The notes under the pieces were generated by a model. The model was not told where the DNA came from, did not search any database, and saw only the letters and a program-made list of their open reading frames with translations. This document shows positions 24,823 to 33,867 of a stretch of 64,000 nt of DNA, piece by piece. The DNA is from Actinomycetota bacterium (GTDB taxonomy: Bacteria > Actinomycetota > Acidimicrobiia > Acidimicrobiales > RAAP-2): assembly GCA_009699875.1 (NCBI GenBank), contig WLNI01000001.1, forward strand, positions 434,001 to 498,000, read 5' to 3'. Positions within the stretch are counted from its first letter, which is position 1; the number at the start of each line of letters is the position of its first letter. A program made the position numbers and the translations under genes.

Positions 24823-27800
24823 AGACGTTCCTCTTCTGAAATATCAGTTCGGACCTGTCGGGTTCGACGGCGCCGATGCGCAGGCCACCACCAGTCCAAC
24901 CAGCGATGGCGACCCAAAAGAACAAGGGCGATCCCAATCCAGGCCAGCACCATCGCCAACCCTGCAAGTGCGTTGAGAGGGAGCGCGTTCAATGTGAGCG
25001 ATGCCTTCCCTGGGGTGACTGACGCACTTTGCGCCCACCCAAAGGCACTTCGTGTTGAGGACGTTCCTGTGGTCGCAACCCCCCACTCGCTTGCTGGTGC
25101 ATTCCCAATGAACGCTGTGCGTTGCGGAGAAGGAATTGTCCCGCTCATTGGAGACGTCTGAGTGATCGCGGTCCAGCCGGTCACCGCAGCCAACGACGAT
25201 GCGGTGGCCGATGAAGAGAGCGGCGCTCTGCGACTTGCGAGTTGTGTGATCGCCCCTGGATTTTCATAGATGGTTGCGCCGCCGCCTCCCGGGATCTGCA
25301 CTAAGTCACTCTGTCGATCGAGCGCGGGCAGCAGACTAGGAGACGGAGGAACTGAGACACCTGTCTGCACCCCTGGGAGCGTCGGCGCAATTGTCGAGAC
25401 CACCACAATGGCGCTCACCCCGGCTGGCGCCAAGAGCCTGCCAAGGTGGGCTGTCTCTCCGTTCAGCGCTTGATGGATCGCCCTGGTGATTGCTCCGCTC
25501 GCAGTCGCTGAGGGGGGGAGGAATAAGTTTGAAGAGCCTGGGAGGCCATTGGTTGACGTCGACCAAGCAACACCAGCTTGAAGAGGCCACGAACCTCCGG
25601 GAATGGCGCGGGGATCGCCAAGCCAGAGGATGCGATGTCCGGTGGAGGCTGGTCCGTTTAAGAATGTCAACGAGTCGCTGTAGCCCTGGGTAGGCATCTT
25701 CCATCGGCCATTCCCTGCGGAGCCAATCGCAGGAAGGAGACCAAGGAGCGCAACCGCAACACCAAGGACTCCAACAATCTGACGCCACCCAAATCCAAGG
25801 TGTGCAAGGTCATCTTCAAATGCAGCGAGACCAAGACCCACGAGGGCTGCGATCACGACCGCCAACGGGGCGAGCACCACAATGAGATCGGGGGCGAACG
25901 CTCCCCACCCGCCGCGGCTGACAAAGAGGGCGAAGCCGAGTGCAAAAATACCTGCCCCTACTAAGTGACCCGAGAGTTCGAGCCGACGTTGTCGGGCGAG
26001 AATTAAAGGGACGAGGGCCGCAACGGGAAGGAGCCAAGCCAATGCGCCACCACCATTTGGACCAACGGCGAATCGCAAGAGTCCTCCTATGCCAGGGTTC
26101 GACCATGGACCCCCTGCGACACCAAAGATCGAGAATCCACTGAATCCAGAGATCAGTGTGGGAATAGTCAGAGGTGCAAGGAGTAGAACTGCGAGAACGA
26201 TGGAGCCGAAGACTCGTCCAACTCCTGCAAATGGCCGCTGGGGACTCACAATAACTCCAGCGAGTGATGAGCCAACTGTCACCACGATGACAACAACCAA
26301 AACTGCGGGGGCAAAGGCCGCGATCACTGTAAGAAGTAGTGCTAGTGAAACGACGTTTCCTTGTCGACTTTGTCGCCATCCACGGCTCGCAATTGGCACA
26401 GTCGGTCCAAAAGGTTCATCAAATGGAGTCACACGACACAAGCGGAAGATCCTTCGGATAACAAATGGCATCGCCCCCAGTGCCACGACCCCGGTGAGAT
26501 GCCCCGAGGAAATCGCATTTGAACCAAGTGACAGTCCACCAAACGCTACGGCTGCGAGAAGTCGGGCGCGAGTTGACGCGACGGGCTGAATCAGTCGGCT
26601 AACTCCCCATGCGCCAAGAGGAATCGCTCCAAGGAGGAGAATCCTCTCTGCTGCACTCACGTGCCCCAAGGTCAGAACGCTAAAGAGGCCGAGGGCACTA
26701 AAGCCTGGATGTCCTGGCGCACCATTTCCAAGACCGGTGGGCTGCCAACTCGCGAAAACTACGTGCCATAACGAGGCCCACGAAGGAAGCGGGACAAGTT
26801 GACCCACCATAGGGAGCCGAGTCCCGATGAGATTCCGAGATCCAATGATGTAGACGATGATTGCGGCAAGGGCGAGTGCCACCATCGAGCGAGCTGATGA
26901 AAGTCGACGACGTCCCCGACGATTCCGTCGACCCCTGTGCCCCAAGTCATCGAGTTCATCAAATCCTTCATCATCGCTAAATGCCCCACCAAAACCAGAA
27001 GAAGTTGGCGGTAATTCATCTTCTGTCTCTTCGGGTGGGATCGCTCCTCGTGCTGCGTCGTATCCGTGATGGAGCAGTGTTGAAAGAAACGAACGCAGCC
27101 GTGTTGCTCCTCGAGTTTGATTTTTCCGAATCACCCGATCTGATGTTGTTCGCAACGCTTGAATTTGCTTGCGCATCTTCCGAATTTCTTTACGCTGGCG
27201 CCACCATTCTCTCCACGACTCTCTGATATCGACGGCTCGCGAGCTATCGCGGCCGAGAACGGCCACGACGGTCTCGCCAAGATCCAACACCAGCAGCATC
27301 ACGACAGTGAGAGACCTCTCGAACCTCCCCCAACAGACCAGCAGCGTCCTGAGGTCGTTCCTTCGCCGGAGCCGCTGCAGTGTTGGAGCCTCTTCGAGTC
27401 CCTCGGGGGTCTGCGGCGTTCGCTCTCCACTTGCCCGGCGCTCAAGATGCGAAACCACTGCTTGTGGCGCACAGACAATTCGTGCTCCCGCAATTTGAGC
27501 CTTCCAGCAAAAATCGAGATCTTCACCCAAGGTTTCAAAGCTGTCATCAAACCCACCGAGCAGACGCAAGAGATCTTCTCTCACCAGGGTCACTCCCCCG
27601 GGAGCTACAAAGACGTCTCTGACGAGATCATGTTGTCCCTGGTCGAACTCACCGGGTTGCACTCGTTCAATAATCGTTCCAAATCGATCGATACTTTGCC
27701 CCACATGAAGGAGGATTGATGCATTTTCGGCGATGACGTATTTCGGCGTAACAATGGCCGCGTTCGAACGAAAACTCTCTTCGACCAAGAGATGAACTGC

Positions 27801-28100
27801 ATCGGGTGCCACGACAACGTCGTCATGGCAAAGTAAGAGAAACGCCGCTCCTTCAACCATCTCAAGTGCGGCATTAATCCCACCAGCAAATCCATCATCG
27901 TGCTCACGATGGGCAACAAAAGCCGAAGGGGCGACGCTGTTTATCCGATGGGCGACCTGGTCACCGCCTGAGTTGACAATGACCAGCAGCGAGAGCGCCT
28001 CATAGTCCTGGGCAACCAAGGAGGCCAAGGTCGCCTCCAGCCACTCCCCTGGATCAGTCGTCACGACGACTGCCACCACCGCAGGCGCTCGGGTATCCAT
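24819..28100 (-). CDS. GT2 glycosyltransferase fused to large membrane domain
   Basis: This 1093-residue protein has an N-terminal GT2 domain (about residues 1-250): VVAVVVTTDPGEWLEATLASL, the acidic segment LLLCHDDVVV and GEDLDFCWKAQIAGARIV. A basic linker follows, then about 12 membrane helices and an extracytoplasmic C-terminal region ending in another helix and a basic tail. Such GT2-membrane fusions, paired with DUF5719, are typical of actinobacteria and are presumed to build a cell-envelope polysaccharide; the sugar is unknown. I chose ATG at 28100 because the GT domain begins a few residues later; ATG at 28157 is possible. The region upstream carries a strong palindrome shared with the divergent gene at 28235. 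Confidence 0.8.
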   Translation of the reverse strand: MDTRAPAVVAVVVTTDPGEWLEATLASLVAQDYEALSLLVIVNSGGDQVAHRINSVAPSAFVAHREHDDGFAGGINAALEMVEGAAFLLLCHDDVVVAPDAVHLLVEESFRSNAAIVTPKYVIAENASILLHVGQSIDRFGTIIERVQPGEFDQGQHDLVRDVFVAPGGVTLVREDLLRLLGGFDDSFETLGEDLDFCWKAQIAGARIVCAPQAVVSHLERRASGERTPQTPEGLEEAPTLQRLRRRNDLRTLLVCWGRFERSLTVVMLLVLDLGETVVAVLGRDSSRAVDIRESWREWWRQRKEIRKMRKQIQALRTTSDRVIRKNQTRGATRLRSFLSTLLHHGYDAARGAIPPEETEDELPPTSSGFGGAFSDDEGFDELDDLGHRGRRNRRGRRRLSSARSMVALALAAIIVYIIGSRNLIGTRLPMVGQLVPLPSWASLWHVVFASWQPTGLGNGAPGHPGFSALGLFSVLTLGHVSAAERILLLGAIPLGAWGVSRLIQPVASTRARLLAAVAFGGLSLGSNAISSGHLTGVVALGAMPFVIRRIFRLCRVTPFDEPFGPTVPIASRGWRQSRQGNVVSLALLLTVIAAFAPAVLVVVIVVTVGSSLAGVIVSPQRPFAGVGRVFGSIVLAVLLLAPLTIPTLISGFSGFSIFGVAGGPWSNPGIGGLLRFAVGPNGGGALAWLLPVAALVPLILARQRRLELSGHLVGAGIFALGFALFVSRGGWGAFAPDLIVVLAPLAVVIAALVGLGLAAFEDDLAHLGFGWRQIVGVLGVAVALLGLLPAIGSAGNGRWKMPTQGYSDSLTFLNGPASTGHRILWLGDPRAIPGGSWPLQAGVAWSTSTNGLPGSSNLFLPPSATASGAITRAIHQALNGETAHLGRLLAPAGVSAIVVVSTIAPTLPGVQTGVSVPPSPSLLPALDRQSDLVQIPGGGGATIYENPGAITQLASRRAPLSSSATASSLAAVTGWTAITQTSPMSGTIPSPQRTAFIGNAPASEWGVATTGTSSTRSAFGWAQSASVTPGKASLTLNALPLNALAGLAMVLAWIGIALVLLGRHRWLDWWWPAHRRRRTRQVRTDISEEERL

Positions 28101-28160
28101 CAAGAGACCGAGGCTACTTCGCCTGGGTTCTCTCCATGTGCTTGCTAAAGTATGCATTAT

Positions 28161-28178
28161 TAGATACACTTGTATCTA
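28161..28178. promoter_or_regulatory. 18-bp palindrome, CopY/BlaI-box-like operator
   Basis: TAGATACA-CT-TGTATCTA is a perfect 8-bp inverted repeat with a 2-nt spacer. Its centre TACACTTGTA fits TACANNTGTA, the box known for CopY/BlaI-type repressors. It lies in the divergent region between the glycosyltransferase (start 28100) and the small protein at 28235. No regulator gene is adjacent, so the binding protein is unknown. Confidence 0.5.
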
Positions 28179-28234
28179 TAGAGAACGTGTCCATCGGAAC
28201 TTTCAATGGACACAAGAGGAAAGGATGGTGCGAG

Positions 28235-28684
28235 ATGGCAGAGAGTAACGCAAAGAAGCCAAGTACCCCAAAGAAAAAGGTCCAGAAAAAAGCCGCTGAA
28301 GAGACGCCACCCACGGTTTCAAAAAGTGATGGTGACTTCTTTGATGAGATGATCGACCGAGCCAAGGACACCGCCTACACCGCTGTTGGTTTCGGCGTGA
28401 TGGCCGTGAACAAGACCCAGGGCCTTGTGCGAGAAGTTAGCAATGGACTGAATCCTTCGAAGAGTGATGGAGAGGCCGCTGGGAGCGTTGGTCGGATCGC
28501 AGACGCGCTTCTGTCAGGTGTCCGAAAGGCAGATCACCATGTAGAAGGCGTGATCACCAAAGTTGAAAAGACGGTTGAAACCTATGAGGTCCAACTTCCA
28601 GATCAAGCTCGTGACCTCGTGAGAAAAGCTCGAGTCACCGGGCAAGAGACTCGCTCAAAGGTTCGAGCAAAAGTTCTCAAGTAA
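28235..28684 (+). CDS. small phasin-like or surface-helix protein
   Basis: This 149-residue protein has a lysine-rich N-terminus (about residues 5-25, KKPSTPKKKVQKKA), then a semi-hydrophobic helix DTAYTAVGFGVMAVNKTQGLV, and a long charged amphipathic helical part with K/E/R spacing suited to coiled coil. No signal peptide is seen. It resembles actinobacterial helical proteins related to phasins and heparin-binding haemagglutinin, but I do not assign a function. ATG at 28235 is favoured because AGGAAAGGA lies upstream; the longer frame from 28136 would run through the palindrome. The gene is monocistronic and ends in a clear terminator. Confidence 0.7.
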   Translation: MAESNAKKPSTPKKKVQKKAAEETPPTVSKSDGDFFDEMIDRAKDTAYTAVGFGVMAVNKTQGLVREVSNGLNPSKSDGEAAGSVGRIADALLSGVRKADHHVEGVITKVEKTVETYEVQLPDQARDLVRKARVTGQETRSKVRAKVLK

Positions 28685-28713
28685 GACCTACCTTTGAATC
28701 AAGCATTAAAGAG

Positions 28714-28742
28714 CGCCACCCTCACAGGGGGTGGCGTTTTTT
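28714..28742 (+). terminator. rho-independent terminator
   Basis: CGCCACCC and GGGTGGCG (28714-28721 and 28729-28736) form an 8-bp GC-rich stem followed by TTTTTT. It ends the gene at 28235-28684 and touches the stop of the convergent reductase gene. Confidence 0.9.
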
Positions 28743-29640
28743 AATGCTTGGATGTGTCTTGGAACGACTCCACGACATCGACCAGGGTGTGGTGAAGCGA
28801 GATTTCTGATTTCCATCCCGTTGCCGCGAATACCTTTGAGCATTCCCCTCGCAAGACAGGGACATCGACCGGGCGAATCAACGAATGATCCGTTACAAGA
28901 TTGAGGTTGAGTCCGACAATCTCTAAGAGCATTGCCACAATCTCAGCAATCGATTCATCAGTTCCAGAACAAATGTTGTAAATCTCACCCGACGCACCAT
29001 GTTCAATCAGCAGTCGATACGCTCGGACGACATCTCGAACATCAGTAAAGTCTCTCCGGGTCGTCAACGTCCCCACGCTCAGGTCCTGGTCTCCCGTACG
29101 CGCCGCGTCAACAATACGTTTACTCAAGGCAGGAACAGCAAAGACAGGAGCTTGACCGGGACCAATGTGATTGAAAGGTCGCACCACGATCACCTTTTGC
29201 CCGAAACCTCGAACCGCCTGAAGGGCGACCTGCTCAGCGGCAGCTTTACTTGCGGCATAGGGAGATGCCGGAGCCACTGAGCTTGACTCTGTGAGTGGAA
29301 GATCATCGGGTTGAACGATTCCATACACCTCTGCTGAACTCACGACCAGTGTAGTGACGTCACGGTCGCATTGGCGAGCAGCAGCTAAGACGTTCGCCGT
29401 TCCAATGACATTGACGCTGAGGACTTGACTTGGGTCATTCCACGAATCACCAACATGCGAAAGTGCAGCCAGGTGATAGATCGCATCGGGTGCAGCTTGA
29501 AGAATTGCCTGGGAAACAACCTCGGCCTTCGCGACGTCAGTTTCCATGTCAAGGATGACGACGTCGTCTCCTTGGTCACGAAGGTGCCGTTCAAGATGTT
29601 GGCCGACGAAGCCCTGGCCCCCTGTTATAAGTGCACGCAC
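28741..29640 (-). CDS. rmd: GDP-4-dehydro-6-deoxy-D-mannose reductase-like epimerase/dehydratase
   Basis: This 299-residue extended SDR has the NAD(P) motif GGQGFVGQHL at the N-terminus, the catalytic serine in VVSSAEVYG and YAASK. The segment VRPFNHIGPGQAPVFAVPALSKRI is typical of GDP-deoxyhexose reductases and dehydratases such as Rmd and Gmd. The expected reaction is NADPH reduction of GDP-4-keto-6-deoxy-mannose to GDP-D-rhamnose. No partner Gmd dehydratase is in the window. GTG at 29640 starts 10 nt after the GT4 gene, so it is the last gene of the glycosyltransferase operon. The exact sugar product is inferred. Confidence 0.75.
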   Translation of the reverse strand: MRALITGGQGFVGQHLERHLRDQGDDVVILDMETDVAKAEVVSQAILQAAPDAIYHLAALSHVGDSWNDPSQVLSVNVIGTANVLAAARQCDRDVTTLVVSSAEVYGIVQPDDLPLTESSSVAPASPYAASKAAAEQVALQAVRGFGQKVIVVRPFNHIGPGQAPVFAVPALSKRIVDAARTGDQDLSVGTLTTRRDFTDVRDVVRAYRLLIEHGASGEIYNICSGTDESIAEIVAMLLEIVGLNLNLVTDHSLIRPVDVPVLRGECSKVFAATGWKSEISLHHTLVDVVESFQDTSKH

Positions 29641-29650
29641 GAGTGAAACC

Positions 29651-30811
29651 TTACTTCCCTCTCTTCGTGACGCCCCTCGAGAGGGCTAATTCATAGGCAT
29701 CTCTATGGCATTGCGCTGCTTTCTCCCACGTAAATTCCCGTGCTCGAGCCATTCCCATCTGAGCTCGCTTCTCCCGTTCACTCGACCCGGCATTCAACGC
29801 CTGGAGTAATGTCTGCGCCAGGCTCCCGGGATCTCCCGGGCCAGCAAGCCACGCTGCCTCTCCACACATGTCCGCCATCACCGAGTCACTCGTCGTGACG
29901 ACTGGAGCCCCGCACGCTAGGCCCTCTAGTGCTGGGAGCCCAAAGCCTTCGTCAACAGAGGGGTAGGCCAAAAGGCTCGCAGTTCGCATCAGCGCGGGGA
30001 GGGACTCAGACGAGACGTACCCCAACTCCTTGACGCGAGTACGAACCGGCGACCCGCTGAGAGCAGTATCAAAATCGTCCATTCCCCATCCACGCTGACC
30101 TACGAGCACTAACTCAAGTTCAGGGTGATCGCTCGACATTCCTTCGAAGGCCTTCAGCAGAGTGAGCAGACCTTTTCTGGGTTCGAGTGTTCCCACGTGA
30201 ACGATTCGTTGCATCGCGGGGACAAGGCCGAGTGACGTCAATATCGCCTCATCTGATCCGGGTGATTGCTCATGTGGTTGAAAACGAAGATGATCGATCC
30301 CGTGTGGCGCCACAAGGACTGGGACGTCCACATTGACATGGCGACCGAGACCCTCGGCGGTGCGCTCAGAGACACAGACCAGCACCGAGGCGTGCGCAGC
30401 GGAGTATCGAATCGCTCTCTTAAAGAATGCCACTTTTGATTTTTCATGAACGTCCGGTCGCTCAAAAAATGTGACGTCATGAATCGTGACGACACTCGGG
30501 ATCGGGCAGTGCCGCGGCATCGTGTAGTGCGGACCGTGATGGACATCGATGCCAGTCTTCGCTAATTTTCGACCCAAGAGAATTTGCTCGTAGACCAATC
30601 GAAGTGGTCGAGGTGAGGGAACAACGTCGTAGAGCGTTGCGGCAGCGTTCATCTCTCTCCACCGCGTCGTGTCTCCCTTCCGAGTCACCAGATGAAGAGT
30701 GGGTACAGCGTCTGCAGTGAGCGCTCGAACCAGTTCAATGGTGTAGCGACCCGCTCCTGCTGGCTTCTCTGGGACCGCGCTGACATCAATACTGACAGAG
30801 ATTTCACTCAT
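29651..30811 (-). CDS. GT4 glycosyltransferase (third of three in tandem)
   Basis: This 386-residue GT-B enzyme of family GT4 has a GAGRYTIELVRAL N-terminal loop, VTIHDVTFFERPD, IVHVGTLEPRKGLLTLLKAFEGM and the nucleotide-sugar site LAYPSVDEGFGLPALEGLACGAPVVTT containing the EX7E-type motif. The GT4 family uses retaining chemistry, often with GDP-mannose or similar donors. ATG at 30811 overlaps the upstream GT stop (ATGA); a GTG at 30826 is less likely. With two adjacent GT4 genes and an Rmd-like reductase, a role in adding mannose or rhamnose to a surface glycan is probable. No membrane segment or signal peptide, so cytoplasmic. Confidence 0.88.
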   Translation of the reverse strand: MSEISVSIDVSAVPEKPAGAGRYTIELVRALTADAVPTLHLVTRKGDTTRWREMNAAATLYDVVPSPRPLRLVYEQILLGRKLAKTGIDVHHGPHYTMPRHCPIPSVVTIHDVTFFERPDVHEKSKVAFFKRAIRYSAAHASVLVCVSERTAEGLGRHVNVDVPVLVAPHGIDHLRFQPHEQSPGSDEAILTSLGLVPAMQRIVHVGTLEPRKGLLTLLKAFEGMSSDHPELELVLVGQRGWGMDDFDTALSGSPVRTRVKELGYVSSESLPALMRTASLLAYPSVDEGFGLPALEGLACGAPVVTTSDSVMADMCGEAAWLAGPGDPGSLAQTLLQALNAGSSEREKRAQMGMARAREFTWEKAAQCHRDAYELALSRGVTKRGK

Positions 30812-31890
30812 GTCATCGTCCGCCACACCTCGACATGAGCTGATGCGACATCAACCCAGCGATGTTTCTTGGCGTACTCACGTCCACCAGTTGAAATACG
30901 AGTTCTCGCGTCACCATCTTCCAACGCGGTGTGGATTGCTGTTGCCATCCCCGTAATGTCTAGAGGGTTAACTTTCCAGCAGTGTGTTGCCCTTTCGGTA
31001 CTCGGGGTCGTGGTACTCACGATGACGGGCGCCCCATGGGTCATCGCCTCAAGAGGAGGAAGACCAAAACCCTCCAAGAGCGGAACGTAGGCGAAGCATG
31101 TTGCGAGTTCGTAAAGTCCCGCGAGAACCTCATCTGGCTGCCTTCCGGCCAAAATAGCGTGAGGATCACTTCGGACATTTGGGCCCCATCCCGTTGGACC
31201 AACAATTAACAGCGGCACTCGTCGATCTATATCTTTCGTGGCGAGGTGATGCGCCTCGATGAGCCGAGGGAGATTCTTTCTCGGCTCAAGCGTCGAAACT
31301 GTGAGGACGAATTCACCTCGAATCCCAAGTTGATCTAACAGAGATTGGGCTTTTCCACGATCAGCCACCTTGAGGTGGTCACTCCCCGCTCCTACTGTCG
31401 AGATCCGATCTTGAGAAATGCCAGTTTCAAGAAGTTCATTCGCCACATTTTTTGATGTTGTCAAGATCCGACAAGGCGAGGCCATCACTCGTTGGAACGC
31501 CGCCTCATGCCAGCGCTCTCCGCGTCGAGTTGTCAATTCAGGATAGTGACGCCAACTCAGGTCATGGATCATGACTGAACGCGGCGGGGAATTCTTCGAG
31601 GTAATCGGACCGGCGAGAGATGTGAGATGGAGTATGTCAAGTGGAATCTTTGGAGTCGCCCATCCCTGGTCCCAAAGCGCCATCTGAAGACGATGCGAAT
31701 ACCGAGAAGTGTAAATACGGTTACCAGAAGCAGCAAGTGGTTCGTCTCCATGTGGTCGGCTCGCAAGCGCGATCACCTCAACATCCGGCGCATGCAGCTC
31801 CTCCAGGCCTCGAAGCAAACCTGTTAGATACGTGCCAATTCCGCCGGGGACTTCTTGGCGTAACTGTTCAGCAATCACCCCAACCTTCAT
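30808..31890 (-). CDS. GT4 glycosyltransferase (second of three in tandem)
   Basis: This 360-residue GT4 enzyme starts MKVGVIAEQLRQEVPGGIGTYLTGL, and has SVMIHDLSWRHYPE, VLTVSTLEPRKNLPRLIEAHHLA and AYVPLLEGFGLPPLEAMTHGAPVIVS as donor-site motif. ATG at 31890 overlaps the stop of the first GT4 gene (ATGA), and its own stop overlaps the third. The three GT4 proteins share the EPRK and EGFGLPPLEAM blocks and clearly derive from one family, but have diverged enough to act at different steps. Donor and acceptor are unknown. Confidence 0.88.
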   Translation of the reverse strand: MKVGVIAEQLRQEVPGGIGTYLTGLLRGLEELHAPDVEVIALASRPHGDEPLAASGNRIYTSRYSHRLQMALWDQGWATPKIPLDILHLTSLAGPITSKNSPPRSVMIHDLSWRHYPELTTRRGERWHEAAFQRVMASPCRILTTSKNVANELLETGISQDRISTVGAGSDHLKVADRGKAQSLLDQLGIRGEFVLTVSTLEPRKNLPRLIEAHHLATKDIDRRVPLLIVGPTGWGPNVRSDPHAILAGRQPDEVLAGLYELATCFAYVPLLEGFGLPPLEAMTHGAPVIVSTTTPSTERATHCWKVNPLDITGMATAIHTALEDGDARTRISTGGREYAKKHRWVDVASAHVEVWRTMT

Positions 31891-33029
31891 GAACTTCCCG
31901 CAACTCTCCGATAAAGATCATGCATTTGTATGGCAGTGCTCTCCCAAGAAAAATCTCCGACTCTGGTTGTTCCAGCCGTCTTCAAAACGGATCGCTGGGC
32001 CTCATCCCCCACTGCTGTGACAAGTGCTCCACTCAAAGCCTCCAAGTCGTGTGGTTCCACCATGAGCGAAGCTCCTCCAACCACTTCATTCAATGCACCA
32101 GCTCTTGTCGTTACGACAGGGACACCGCATGCCATTGCCTGTAACGGAGGGAATCCAAACCCTTCATAAAGCGAGGGGTATGCCAAGACTCTCGCTTTTG
32201 AAAGAAGGGCTGAGAGAATGGAGTCACTCACAAATCCCGTCTGAAGAATCCGATCCTGAACTCCCGACGCTTCTATTGCGTCACCAAGATCATCGCTCCC
32301 CCAACCCGAGGGTCCCGCTAAAACCAAGAGCAGCTCAGGGAATTCATCAGCCACGGCACGAAATGCCCGAACAAGACCAGGAAGATCCTTGCGAGGTTCC
32401 GCCGTTCCAATACTTAGGACGTAGGGCCGACCATCTGGAACAAGCAAATTGGCACCGTCGAAATCGGGTGGTGCAAGTGTGGGAATTCCCGAGTGGATGG
32501 CAACAACTTGGTTCGGTTCCGTACGAAACGAATCCCGAACCTCTTCAGCAACAAACCTCGAAGGCGTATGGACAACAGCACCTCGCCGAAGAGCTCGCTC
32601 GATTAATCGTGGATAGCGCAATGTGTCAGGTTGGCAGAGTTCTGGGAACCTCATGAACGTGAGGTCATGAACAGTTACCACTTCTCCCGCTTTTTTAGTA
32701 GGCGGGACCGTAAAATTTGTTCCATGGACGATGTCGTTGTCTCCGAGAAAATACTCTGCATGAAGCAAGTTCGATCGTGACCAAAGCCACGTCAAGGGGC
32801 GAGCCGGCATGGCCCGCTGCTCACTCGTGACATGTTCTGGAAGTCGAGATCCCAATTGATCTCGAGTTCTCCAACTAATTGCGAACGCCGAGAGTTCGAG
32901 ATCGCTGAGTTGACTCAACGACGAAAGGAGTGACGACGTAAAGACGCCAACGCCGGTTGGAACCCCAAGGAGTGGGGTGGCGTCAATTGCAACCTTGAGT
33001 GGTGCGTCAGACCCTTGGTGCTCGGGCAT
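31887..33029 (-). CDS. GT4 glycosyltransferase (first of three in tandem)
   Basis: This 380-residue GT4 enzyme has PTGVGVFTSSLLSSL, VVTVHDLTFMRFPELCQPDT, VLSIGTAEPRKDLPGLVRAFRAV and AYPSLYEGFGFPPLQAMACGVPVVTT. It starts at ATG 33029, 22 nt after the SDR stop at 33052, so the lipid-type genes upstream and the glycosyltransferases may form one transcript. No strong ribosome site is seen. It is most similar in layout to mannosyl- or rhamnosyltransferases of mycolate-lacking actinobacteria, but specificity is unassigned. Confidence 0.88.
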   Translation of the reverse strand: MPEHQGSDAPLKVAIDATPLLGVPTGVGVFTSSLLSSLSQLSDLELSAFAISWRTRDQLGSRLPEHVTSEQRAMPARPLTWLWSRSNLLHAEYFLGDNDIVHGTNFTVPPTKKAGEVVTVHDLTFMRFPELCQPDTLRYPRLIERALRRGAVVHTPSRFVAEEVRDSFRTEPNQVVAIHSGIPTLAPPDFDGANLLVPDGRPYVLSIGTAEPRKDLPGLVRAFRAVADEFPELLLVLAGPSGWGSDDLGDAIEASGVQDRILQTGFVSDSILSALLSKARVLAYPSLYEGFGFPPLQAMACGVPVVTTRAGALNEVVGGASLMVEPHDLEALSGALVTAVGDEAQRSVLKTAGTTRVGDFSWESTAIQMHDLYRRVAGSS

Positions 33030-33051
33030 CCAATGAGCCTCTCACATTGAC

Positions 33052-33867
33052 TTAGGCGCTGATTCCACCATCGAACGAAAGGATTGCTCCCGAGGCATAG
33101 GCCGCTTCATCTGAGGCTAGATAGGCGATGGCGCCGGCAACCTCAGAAGGCGTGCAGTAGCCAAGTGGCGTCATGATGCGATCGAGTTGTTTGTAGTCAG
33201 CCCCCTCTGGCAATCCGAAGTTATGGACCAAGGGTGTGTCGACGCCACCTGGTGCCACGCCATTACAGCGAACCCCTTTCGTTGCATATTCAATCGCAAT
33301 TGCTTTCGTCATCATCGAGACTCCACCCTTTGAAGCGCAGTATGCCGCGGAGTATGGCTGACCCATGACTCCCGCCGTTGACGAGAGGTTGATGATGGTG
33401 CCTCCACCATCCAAGAGATAGGGAAGCGATTCTCGACACACCAAGAATGTACCGGTCAGATTCACGGCAAGAATTCGATTCCATCCCTCAAATGATTGAT
33501 TTTCAGTGTGCTCAAAGCCACCAATTCCCGCTGAGTTCACCACGACAGAAATACGACCGAGCTGTTCTGCTGAAGTACGGACTGCATCAATAACAGACTG
33601 CTCCTCGGTCACATTACAGACAACGGCCACCGCAGAGCCGCCCGCATCTGTGATCTCGCTCACAACTTTGGTGACGCCATCTTCGCTGATGTCAGCACAT
33701 GCAACGGCGCCACCTTCTGCGGCAATTCGCCGAGCAGTCGCTCGTCCAATACCAGAAGCTGCACCTGTGACGAATGCTACTTTTCCTGAAAACCGATCAT
33801 GTTGGACGCGTTCAGGATCAGTTCCACGCACTGCGTCACTTCGTCCGATGACTTCAATTGGACTCAC
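33052..33867 (-). CDS. short-chain dehydrogenase/reductase (FabG-like)
   Basis: This 271-residue classical SDR has the cofactor motif VTGAASGIGRATA, NSAGIG, the catalytic serine in IINLSSTAGVMG, YCASKGG (Tyr and Lys of YxxxK) and PGGVDTPLV. The acidic residue in ACADISED after the Rossmann strand suggests NAD(H) preference. GTG at 33867 is preceded by GAGGAGG and overlaps the stop of the acyl-CoA synthetase gene (GTGA), so the two are translated together and probably work on the same CoA-linked substrate, oxidising or reducing a hydroxyl/keto group. The first 30 residues before the Rossmann fold are an extension. Substrate unknown. Confidence 0.88.
   Translation of the reverse strand: MSPIEVIGRSDAVRGTDPERVQHDRFSGKVAFVTGAASGIGRATARRIAAEGGAVACADISEDGVTKVVSEITDAGGSAVAVVCNVTEEQSVIDAVRTSAEQLGRISVVVNSAGIGGFEHTENQSFEGWNRILAVNLTGTFLVCRESLPYLLDGGGTIINLSSTAGVMGQPYSAAYCASKGGVSMMTKAIAIEYATKGVRCNGVAPGGVDTPLVHNFGLPEGADYKQLDRIMTPLGYCTPSEVAGAIAYLASDEAAYASGAILSFDGGISA

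Noticed and set aside
25816-26379. 187-codon minus-strand frame inside the large glycosyltransferase gene
   Set aside because: Shifted frame of the membrane domain, rich in Arg, Ser, Cys and Trp as expected for an out-of-frame shadow.
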